Shown here: in pieces, positions 1 to 5,280 of the stretch
How positions within the stretch are numbered: the stretch's first letter is position 1
How the letters are laid out: every line of letters begins with the position of its first letter
Assembly (NCBI GenBank): GCA_003220975.1
Contig: QHTX01000184.1
Location: 1 to 5,280, forward strand
Length of the DNA stretch: 5,280 bases
From: Gemmatimonadota bacterium
Lineage (GTDB): Bacteria > Gemmatimonadota > Gemmatimonadetes > Gemmatimonadales > GWC2-71-9
Reading direction: 5' to 3'
Made by a program: the position numbers and the translations under genes
The notes under the pieces: model-generated
Database searches by the model: none
Seen by the model: only the letters and a program-made list of their open reading frames with translations
What the model was told of the DNA's origin: nothing

Positions 1-513
1 CGGGCAGGACGTAAGATAGCCAAATTCCGGATGAAACGCGAAGGGCAGCAGCCGCCCCAAGTCGGCGTCGAGCGCCTCCAAATCGGCGTACGCCTCCTCC
101 AGGGCGAATCCCGAGCGCATTCCGTGCAATCGCAGGTGGTCTTCCTCGTTGACCATGACGCCGACCGTCCCCTGCACCACCAGGGCGGCCCCGGGACGGG
201 GCCGGGCCTCGCGATCCAGGCCTGCTAACTCCTTAGAGACGAGGTGCCGCTCGTGCAGCAGCTGCCGCTCGATCCGCTCCAGCCGGTCGAGCCGGATCGT
301 CGCCGCGCCCTTCAGCAGGTCGCTCGCCGCGCTGGCTTCTTCCACGCGCGTGAGCACCGCCGTGCGGTCGGAGTCCTTGGCCCGCTGGCTGAAGACGTAG
401 CCTTCGAGGTTGCGCGCCAGCCGGATCCGGGTCGAGAGCACGATGCTGCCCTTCGGCCCCGAGGCGTCCAGCCAGCCGATCCCACCATCGGGCAGGAGCG
501 AGAGGTCGATCAT
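1..513 (-). CDS. mcsB: Protein arginine kinase McsB, 5' part; C-terminus outside the window
   Basis: McsB phosphorylates arginine side chains of proteins with ATP; in Firmicutes phospho-arginine targets proteins to ClpC-ClpP. It belongs to the ATP:guanido phosphotransferase (creatine/arginine kinase) fold. I translated 171 residues from the ATG at 513-511; the family is about 350 long, so roughly half is missing. Visible hallmarks are GWLDASGPKGSIVLSTRIRLARN (nucleotide-binding STRIR at 27-31), LLHERHLVSKEL (85-96), the catalytic NEEDHLR (122-128, with the acidic pair that positions the guanidinium), and GYLTSCP (165-171). The last begins the CPTN signature with the catalytic cysteine at 170, and the window ends one codon later. 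The start overlaps the mcsA stop as ATGA with no strong Shine-Dalgarno, so coupling to mcsA translation is likely. The C-terminal part that reads phospho-arginine in some homologues cannot be seen. A metabolic arginine kinase is unlikely given McsA next door. Confidence 0.95.
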   Translation of the reverse strand, partial: MIDLSLLPDGGIGWLDASGPKGSIVLSTRIRLARNLEGYVFSQRAKDSDRTAVLTRVEEASAASDLLKGAATIRLDRLERIERQLLHERHLVSKELAGLDREARPRPGAALVVQGTVGVMVNEEDHLRLHGMRSGFALEEAYADLEALDADLGRLLPFAFHPEFGYLTSCP

Positions 514-1007
514 TCGAGCACCCGGATGCGATCGCGCAGCTCGGCGGCGAGCTCGAAGTTTTCGTTCTCCACGGCGCGCCGCAGCTGCTCCTTGAGCTCG
601 AGCAGCTGCAGCCGCGGGTCGGTCGCGCCGGCGGCGCCCGGGAGCGCGTAGCGCTCCCCGACGTGCTGGCTGGAGCCGTGCAGGCGGCGCAGCAGGTCTT
701 TGAGATGCGAGGAGAAGGACTCGTAGCACTGAGCGCACCCCAGTCGGCCCGACTCGCGGAAGTCCTTGAGCGTGCTGCCGCAGGCGGCGCAGCGCAGCCC
801 GTCGGCCGGCGTGGGGAGGACATTCGTCCCCCCCTTCCCCATCGCCTGGATGAAGCCGCCCAAGGGCGACTTGAGGATCGACTCGCCCGTCTCGAACCCT
901 TTTTGCTGCGCGCACTGCTTGCACAGGTGGAGCGTCACTTTCGTGTCGTTCTCCACTTTGGTGAGATGGATCTCCACCTCGCGCTCCTTACAGTTGTCGC
1001 ACATCAT
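510..1007 (-). CDS. mcsA: McsA-like arginine kinase activator (double zinc site plus UVR motif)
   Basis: In Bacillus subtilis McsA binds and activates the arginine kinase McsB and is part of the CtsR/ClpC stress-proteolysis circuit. This protein has 165 residues, close to the 185 of B. subtilis McsA. It holds two four-cysteine zinc-binding sites: C3/C6 with C29/C32 (MCDNC, LCKQC) and C73/C76 with C91/C94 (CAAC, CAQC). A C-terminal UVR motif at about 131-165 (ELKEQLRRAVENENFELAAELRDRI) resembles the UvrB-UvrC interaction helices. All eight cysteines are intact. Two adjacent ATGs are possible; the first (1007-1005) shares its A with the lolD stop as TGATG and is preferred, the second would shorten the protein by one residue. 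The frame is open further upstream, but that part overlaps lolD and has no family resemblance. The TGA stop overlaps the mcsB ATG. No CtsR-like gene precedes it here. The next gene being McsB makes the call firm. Confidence 0.93.
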   Translation of the reverse strand: MMCDNCKEREVEIHLTKVENDTKVTLHLCKQCAQQKGFETGESILKSPLGGFIQAMGKGGTNVLPTPADGLRCAACGSTLKDFRESGRLGCAQCYESFSSHLKDLLRRLHGSSQHVGERYALPGAAGATDPRLQLLELKEQLRRAVENENFELAAELRDRIRVLE

Positions 1008-1708
1008 CAGGGTATCGCGTCCACCGAGCCGACCGCGACGAGGCGGCCGTCCTCGAGCATCATGATCCGGTCGGCCCGCCCCGCGAGCTGCCGGTTGTGC
1101 GTCACCACCACGACCGCCGTTTCGTACTCCCGCGCCAGGCGGAAGAACACGTCGTGCAACCGGTCCGAGTTGGCGTGATCCAGGTTGCCCGACGGCTCGT
1201 CCGCCAGTACGACGCTCGGGTCGTGCACCAGCGCGCGCGCCACCGCGCAGCGTTGCTGCTCGCCCCCCGACAGCTCGCCGGGCCGGTGCGTCATGCGCCC
1301 CGCCAACCCGACCAGCGACAGCACCTCCTCCGCCCGCGAGCGCGCCCGGCGCGTGTCTTGTCCCCCGATCAAGAGGGGCATCATCACGTTCTCCAGGGCG
1401 GAGAATTCCCGCAAGAGATGGTGGAACTGGAACACAAAGCCCAACTTGCGATTCCGCAGGTCGGCCAGGGCGTCCGGCTCCAGGTCGGCGTAGCGCGAGC
1501 CATCGAGCCACACGTCCCCGCCGGTGGGCCGGTCCAAAGCGCCCAAGAGGTGCAGCAGAGTGCTCTTGCCCGCCCCGGACGCGCCCACGATGGCGACGAA
1601 CTCCCCGCGGCGCACGCTCAGGTCCACCGCCCGCAGCACCTCGAGCGGCTGGCCGTCGCCGCCGGCGAACACCTTGCGGATGCCCCGCGCCTCGAGCAAC
1701 GCGGTCAT
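1007..1708 (-). CDS. lolD: Lipoprotein-releasing system ATP-binding protein LolD
   Basis: This cytoplasmic ABC ATPase powers lipoprotein release by the permease encoded just upstream. It has 233 residues, the usual LolD size. All nucleotide-binding elements are present: Walker A GASGAGKST (42-50), Q-loop glutamine 94 within FVFQFHHLLREFSALENV, ABC signature LSGGEQQR (146-153), Walker B VVLADEP (166-172, catalytic Glu171), D-loop NLD (175-177) and switch His204 (VVTHN). The FVFQFHHLL...FSALENV and HRPGELSGGEQQR wording is typical of LolD and separates it moderately from the related MacB and FtsE ATPases; the LolC/E-type partner supports the choice. The ATG at 1708-1706 overlaps the permease stop as ATGA with no visible Shine-Dalgarno. 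Its TGA stop shares one base with the mcsA start (TGATG). Identity as a MacB-like exporter ATPase cannot be fully excluded by sequence alone. Confidence 0.93.
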   Translation of the reverse strand: MTALLEARGIRKVFAGGDGQPLEVLRAVDLSVRRGEFVAIVGASGAGKSTLLHLLGALDRPTGGDVWLDGSRYADLEPDALADLRNRKLGFVFQFHHLLREFSALENVMMPLLIGGQDTRRARSRAEEVLSLVGLAGRMTHRPGELSGGEQQRCAVARALVHDPSVVLADEPSGNLDHANSDRLHDVFFRLAREYETAVVVVTHNRQLAGRADRIMMLEDGRLVAVGSVDAIP

Positions 1709-3123
1709 TCGTAGCGGATCGCGGTCACAGGATCGAGCCGGGCGGCCTGGAGCGACGGGTAGAGCGGCGCCAGCGTCGCCACCACGAGGCTCGCCGCGAC
1801 GACGACCAGCACGTCGAGCGGCTGCGTGTGCACCGGGAGGTGGTCGACGAAGTAGATCGACGGATCGATCGGAATCCAGTGTCCACGATTCACCATGCCG
1901 CCGAGCACGAGCCCGAGCACCACGCCGAGCGCGGTGCCGGTGAGTCCGATCAGGATCCCTTGCGCGAGGAAGATGCGGCGGATCGCCGCCTGTTTGAGCC
2001 CCATCGCGAGCAGGATGCCGATCTCCCGCGTCTTGTCGCGCACCACCATGGTGAGCGTGCCGACCACGTTGAACGCGGCGACGACGCAAATCAGGAACAC
2101 CACGAGCGCCATCGCGAGTTTCTCGAGCTTCAGGGCCGAGAAGAGCGACGCGTTCTGAGACTGCCAGTCGAGTGCGCGATAGGGGTAGCCGAGCCGGGCC
2201 TCGAGCTGTCCGGCGAAGCTCCGGGCCTCCCACGGGTCGCGCAGCCGGAGCTCGACGCCGGTCACCGCCGTGTCGAGCCCGGCAAACCGCTGGGCGGCAC
2301 GGCGGTCGAGCGCCACGTAGCTGTTGTCGTACTCGAACATCCCGGTGTCGAAGATCCCGGTGACCTCGTAGCGGTGGAACTGCGGCACGTAGGCGCCGAG
2401 GCTCGGGTTGAAGCGCGCGCCGGCGGGCGCGACCAGCGTCACAATCTCGCCCGGGTCGCCCGGGAAGGCCGACAGCTTGTTGGCGAGCCGAGTACCGAGG
2501 GCGATCCCACCCTCGACGTCGGGGCGGGTGACCTGGAAGCGGAGGTCGCCCTTCGTAAAGTGGCGCGCGAAGCTCGTCACGGCGTGGTGCCCGGTATCGG
2601 GCTCGACGCCGTACACGATGACCCCTTCCGCGTAGTCGTGGCCGGCGGAGATGAGCCCCTGGGTCAGCACGAACGGCGCCGCGGCTTCGACCCCGGGCGT
2701 GCCGCGCACCTCGCCCAGGACCTTCCGCCAGTCGTCGAGCCGCAGGCCCTCGCCGTACGTGAGGACGCGCACATGCGGATTGGCGACGAGGATCTTGTCG
2801 CGCAGATCCGCCTGCAGGCCGTTCATCACGCCCAGCACGACGACGAGGGCCATCACGCCCACCGTGACCCCCCCCACCGCGATCACCGTGATGAGCGACA
2901 GCAGCCGCGACGCGCGGCGGCTGCGCAGGTAGCGGAGGGTGATCAGGAGCTCCAGCCGGTCGAGGCGGACGAGGTCGACGATGATCCCGACCACGAGCAG
3001 CAGCGTCACCGCGGCCCCGGCGTACGTGAGCGTTCCCGCGCGCACGACACCCAGCGCTGCCAGCGCCTGCAGGGCGAGGCCGAACGCGATGAGAACGCCG
3101 AAGAGGACGCGCCGGCGGTTCAT
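1705..3123 (-). CDS. Lipoprotein-releasing ABC transporter permease, LolC/LolE family, with extended N-terminus
   Basis: This inner-membrane permease should work with the LolD ATPase encoded next to it to extract mature lipoproteins from the outer leaflet of the inner membrane and pass them to a LolA-type chaperone. The core has the family pattern: LRYLRSRRASRLLSLITVIAVGG leading into the first core membrane segment (about 74-100, ending GVMNG), a periplasmic domain (about 101-335), and three C-terminal segments (about 336-360, 386-411, 434-456). The cytoplasmic coupling stretch VRDKTREIGILLAMG sits at about 361-375. It has 472 residues against about 400-415 for E. coli LolC and LolE. The excess is mostly an N-terminal block of about 58 residues with two added hydrophobic segments (about 6-27 and 33-53). 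The ATG at 3123-3121 overlaps the lysS stop as ATGA and lacks a clear Shine-Dalgarno, suggesting coupling. No second permease gene is present here, so it may act as a homodimer (LolF style). I cannot assign it to LolC or LolE, so no symbol is given. Confidence 0.9.
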   Translation of the reverse strand: MNRRRVLFGVLIAFGLALQALAALGVVRAGTLTYAGAAVTLLLVVGIIVDLVRLDRLELLITLRYLRSRRASRLLSLITVIAVGGVTVGVMALVVVLGVMNGLQADLRDKILVANPHVRVLTYGEGLRLDDWRKVLGEVRGTPGVEAAAPFVLTQGLISAGHDYAEGVIVYGVEPDTGHHAVTSFARHFTKGDLRFQVTRPDVEGGIALGTRLANKLSAFPGDPGEIVTLVAPAGARFNPSLGAYVPQFHRYEVTGIFDTGMFEYDNSYVALDRRAAQRFAGLDTAVTGVELRLRDPWEARSFAGQLEARLGYPYRALDWQSQNASLFSALKLEKLAMALVVFLICVVAAFNVVGTLTMVVRDKTREIGILLAMGLKQAAIRRIFLAQGILIGLTGTALGVVLGLVLGGMVNRGHWIPIDPSIYFVDHLPVHTQPLDVLVVVAASLVVATLAPLYPSLQAARLDPVTAIRYE

Positions 3124-4592
3124 TCGGGCCGCAGCATCGGAAAGAGGATGACGTCGCGGATGTTCGTCTGGTCGGCCAGGATCATGAGCAGCCGGTCGAT
3201 CCCCATCCCCACCCCGCCCGTGGGCGGCATGCCGTACTCGAGGGCCCGCAGGAAATCCTCGTCGAGCAGCTGGGCCTCCTGGTCCCCGGCGGCACGCAGC
3301 CGCGCCTGCTGCTCGAAGCGGCGCCGCTGCTCCTCCGGGTCGTTCAGCTCGCTGAACGCGTTCGCGATCTCGCGCTTCTGGATGAAGAGCTCCCAGCGCT
3401 CGACACGCGGGGGGTCTCCCCGCTTGAGCTTCGCGAGCGGCGAGAGCGCCACGGGATAGTCGAGCACGAACGTCGGTTGCACCAGCGTCGGCTCGACATA
3501 GTTCTTGAACACCTCGTCCACGAGCTTCGCGCCGGCGAGCTGATCGGCCTCGGGGACGTCCTTGCGCTTGAGCGCCGCGCGCAGCTCGCCCTCGCTCGCG
3601 CGGCCCAGGTCCACGCCCGCCGTTTCCCGCACGAGCGTGGCGAAATCCCGGCGCGCGAACGGCCGTTCGAACGCGAGCGTTGCACCGTGGCGCTCGAGCG
3701 TCGTCGCGCCGAACAGCTCCCGCACCATGCCGGCGAGCATCTCTTCCGTGAGCTGGAGCATCACCTCGTAATCGGCGTACGCTTCGTACCACTCGGCCAT
3801 CGTGAACTCGGGATTGTGAAACCGCGACATGCCCTCGTTCCGGAAGTCGTGCGCGATCTCGTACACCTTCTCGAGCCCGCCCACGATGCAGCGCTTCAAG
3901 TACAGCTCGTCGGCGATCCGGAGGTAGAAGTCGGCGTCGAGCGCCTCGTAATGCGTCTTGAACGGGTGTGCCGTGGCGCCGCCGTACAGCGGCTGCAGCA
4001 CGGGGGTCTCGACCTCGAGGTAGCCGCGGGCATCCAGGAACGCCCGGACGTAGCTCACCACCCGCGCGCGCAACCGGAACAGCTCACGCACTTCCGGATG
4101 CACGGCGAGGTCGGCGTAACGCTGGCGGGCCCGGAGCTCGGGGTCCGACAGCTCGCCGTGGCGCACGCCGCTCGCGTCCTCCTTGCCGAGCGGCAGCGGG
4201 CGGAGCGACTTCGTCAGCAACGTCAACCGCTGCACGCGGACGGAGATCTCGCCCGTCTTCGTCTTGAACAGCGGACCCTCGACGCCGACCAGGTCGCCGA
4301 GGTCAAGCAGGCCGAGCAGCTCGTACGCGTCGGCACCGAGCTCGTCCTGCTTGAAGTAGAGCTGGATCCTGCCCGACTGATCGGCGAGGTGCGCGAACGT
4401 CGTCTTGCCGTGGGGACGCAGCGCCACGAGCCGCCCGGCGAGCCGGTGCAGCGCCGCGTCCCCCTCGCGGAATCCCTCGAGCGCCGCTCGGGCGGTCCTG
4501 GTGCGATCGAAGCGATAGGCGAACGGCGCTACGCCCCGCTTCACGAGCTCCGTGAGCTTCTCGCGCCGCGCCGCCTCGACGAAGCTCGTCAC
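3120..4592 (-). CDS. lysS: Lysyl-tRNA synthetase, class II
   Basis: This enzyme charges tRNA-Lys with lysine using ATP, in the cytoplasm. At 490 residues it is full length for class II LysRS (about 500). The N-terminal part (about 1-130) is the OB-fold anticodon-binding domain, including RREKLTELVKRGVAPFAYRF and GKTTFAHLADQSGRIQLYF. The catalytic core follows. Motif 1 is near residues 188-200 (GYLEVETPVLQP), then GGATAHPFKTHYEALD and LRIADELYLKR. Motif 2 is near 249-270 (DFRNEGMSRFHNPEFT), and motif 3 near 456-485 (PPTGGVGMGIDRLLMILAD to FPMLRPE). The GTG start at 4592-4590 overlaps the prfB stop as GTGA and has a GGGAG Shine-Dalgarno 9 bases upstream. The EGMSRFHN form of motif 2 recalls Bacteroidota-side LysRS more than the proteobacterial SVRHNPEFT form, which is a weak taxonomic hint from memory. 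prfB-lysS adjacency is also seen in E. coli. The TGA stop overlaps the next gene's ATG. Confidence 0.97.
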   Translation of the reverse strand: MTSFVEAARREKLTELVKRGVAPFAYRFDRTRTARAALEGFREGDAALHRLAGRLVALRPHGKTTFAHLADQSGRIQLYFKQDELGADAYELLGLLDLGDLVGVEGPLFKTKTGEISVRVQRLTLLTKSLRPLPLGKEDASGVRHGELSDPELRARQRYADLAVHPEVRELFRLRARVVSYVRAFLDARGYLEVETPVLQPLYGGATAHPFKTHYEALDADFYLRIADELYLKRCIVGGLEKVYEIAHDFRNEGMSRFHNPEFTMAEWYEAYADYEVMLQLTEEMLAGMVRELFGATTLERHGATLAFERPFARRDFATLVRETAGVDLGRASEGELRAALKRKDVPEADQLAGAKLVDEVFKNYVEPTLVQPTFVLDYPVALSPLAKLKRGDPPRVERWELFIQKREIANAFSELNDPEEQRRRFEQQARLRAAGDQEAQLLDEDFLRALEYGMPPTGGVGMGIDRLLMILADQTNIRDVILFPMLRPE

Positions 4593-5280
4593 GCCGCCTT
4601 GCTCCCGAAGCGCTTGAGGTACGCCTCGATGAAGGGATCGATGTCGCCGTCCATCACCTTCTGGACGTCCGCGACCTTCAGCTCGGTGCGGTGGTCGTTC
4701 ACCATGGTGTAGGGCTGGAACACGTACGAGCGAATCTGACTCCCGAAGGCGATGTCGCCCTTTTGCTTGTCCACTTCCGCCTTCTTCGCGTCGCGCTCCG
4801 CAACGGCGCGCTCATACAGCCGCGCCTTTAGCATCTTGAGCGCGGTCGCCTTGTTCTTGAATTGGCTGCGCTCGTTTTGGCACTGCACCACGATGTTGGT
4901 CGGGAGGTGCGTGATCCGTACCGCCGAAGACGTCTTGTTGACGTGCTGCCCGCCCTTCCCCGAGGCACGGTACACGTCGATCCGCAGGTCGTCGTCGTTG
5001 ATGTCGATCTCGATGTCCTCGTCCACCACCGGATAGACGAACACCGATGCGAAGGAGGTATGGCGGCGGGACTGCGCGTCGAACGGGGAAATGCGCACCA
5101 GGCGGTGGACGCCCTTCTCCGCCTTCAGCAGCCCATACGCGTATTGCCCGCTGATCTGGATCTCCGCCGACTTGATCCCGGCTTCCTCACCTTGAAGCAG
5201 GTCGAGCACCTCGACCTTGAAGCCGTGGCGCTCCGCCCAGCGCGTATACATCCGCATCAGCATTTCGGCCCAGTCCTGGG
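4589..5280 (-). CDS. prfB: Peptide chain release factor 2 (RF2), 3' part; N-terminus outside the window
   Basis: RF2 recognises UGA and UAA stop codons in the ribosomal A site and triggers hydrolysis of the peptidyl-tRNA ester in the cytoplasm. The reading frame is open to the window edge. About 229 residues are visible, starting QDWAEM, against about 365 for E. coli RF2, so roughly 140 N-terminal residues are missing. The stop-codon recognition tripeptide SPF (RISPFDAQSRRHTSF, codons at 5081-5089) marks it as RF2; RF1 has PxT there. The catalytic GGQ loop (ASGKGGQHVNKT, Gln codon near 4946-4948) is intact. The C-terminal domain continues through GSQIRSYVFQPY and ends GSKAA. The first in-frame Met (5263) is internal and not a start. 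The programmed +1 frameshift site found early in many prfB genes would lie outside the window. The TGA stop overlaps the GTG start of lysS. Identification is very secure. Confidence 0.97.
   Translation of the reverse strand, partial: QDWAEMLMRMYTRWAERHGFKVEVLDLLQGEEAGIKSAEIQISGQYAYGLLKAEKGVHRLVRISPFDAQSRRHTSFASVFVYPVVDEDIEIDINDDDLRIDVYRASGKGGQHVNKTSSAVRITHLPTNIVVQCQNERSQFKNKATALKMLKARLYERAVAERDAKKAEVDKQKGDIAFGSQIRSYVFQPYTMVNDHRTELKVADVQKVMDGDIDPFIEAYLKRFGSKAA
4602..4606 (-). promoter_or_regulatory. Shine-Dalgarno for lysS (GGGAG)
   Basis: Read on the minus strand, GGGAG lies inside the last codons of prfB, with 9 bases between it and the GTG start of lysS. It supports the GTG as the start and is the only clear purine-rich ribosome-binding site at the five junctions of the window. 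Confidence 0.6.

Noticed and set aside
233..823. Minus-strand open frame (196 codons) across the mcsA/mcsB junction
   Set aside because: It is out of frame with both mcsA and mcsB, whose frames carry clear family motifs, and its Ala/Arg/Ser/Pro-rich product looks like a frame shadow.
1008..1511. Possible upstream extension of the mcsA frame into lolD
   Set aside because: The extension overlaps the conserved lolD ATPase core and has no family features; the zinc-site start MMCDNC is the usual McsA N-terminus.
1097..1714. Plus-strand open frame (205 codons) opposite lolD
   Set aside because: It mirrors lolD, has no family resemblance and no supporting ribosome-binding context.
1709..2233. Possible upstream extension of the lolD frame into the permease gene
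   Set aside because: The product is Arg-rich and featureless, and overlaps the permease C-terminal membrane segments; the MTALLEARGIRKVF start is typical of LolD.
1828..3459. Long plus-strand open frame (543 codons) opposite the Lol permease and the lysS 3' end
   Set aside because: It is rich in His, Glu, Arg and Asp in the manner of antisense translations of GC-rich genes, shows no domain, and lies opposite two confidently identified genes.
3124..3792. Possible upstream extension of the Lol permease frame into lysS
   Set aside because: The frame stays open, but this part encodes Arg/Ala/Gly-rich nonsense overlapping LysRS. The ATG at 3123 begins a normal membrane-protein N-terminus and forms an ATGA overlap.
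3477..4712. Long plus-strand open frame (411 codons) opposite lysS
   Set aside because: It is antisense to the conserved LysRS catalytic domain, has low-complexity Arg/Glu/Leu/His composition and no recognisable motif. It reflects GC-rich codon bias.

Overview
The window looks like a slice of a GC-rich bacterial chromosome from a diderm (two-membrane) organism. It is wholly coding on the minus strand. Six genes run in one direction, so reading from high to low coordinates the order is prfB (3' part), lysS, lolC/E-type permease, lolD, mcsA, mcsB (5' part). Neighbours overlap by 1 or 4 bases at all five junctions. There is no intergenic DNA, and I see no RNA gene, terminator, mobile element, repeat array or CRISPR.

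Organism: a lipoprotein-release ABC transporter (Lol) implies an outer membrane. McsA and McsB are best known from Firmicutes but also occur in some GC-rich diderm phyla. The LysRS carries motif-2 wording (EGMSRFHNPEFT) that I associate with the Bacteroidota/Chlorobi/Gemmatimonadota side of the tree. Together these make a Gemmatimonadota-like bacterium my best guess. This is inference from remembered family features, not from a search.

Layout: 5280-4589 encodes the C-terminal two thirds of peptide chain release factor 2, with the SPF and GGQ motifs. 4592-3120 is a complete class II lysyl-tRNA synthetase with a GTG start. 3123-1705 is a LolC/LolE-family permease with an unusual N-terminal extension of about 58 residues holding two extra hydrophobic segments. 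1708-1007 is the matching ATPase LolD. 1007-510 is McsA, with two four-cysteine zinc sites and a C-terminal UVR motif. 513-1 is the N-terminal half of the protein arginine kinase McsB, cut by the window edge just after its catalytic cysteine.

The genes fall into three functional pairs. prfB and lysS serve translation, and the pair is also adjacent in E. coli. The Lol permease and LolD move lipoproteins out of the inner membrane. McsA and McsB mark proteins with phospho-arginine for Clp proteolysis. The tight overlaps suggest one transcript with translational coupling. I found no novel system. The most notable points are the arginine-kinase module in a Lol-containing bacterium, the extended single Lol permease, and the continuous chain of overlaps in which all five visible stops are TGA, the codon read by the RF2 encoded first in the row.
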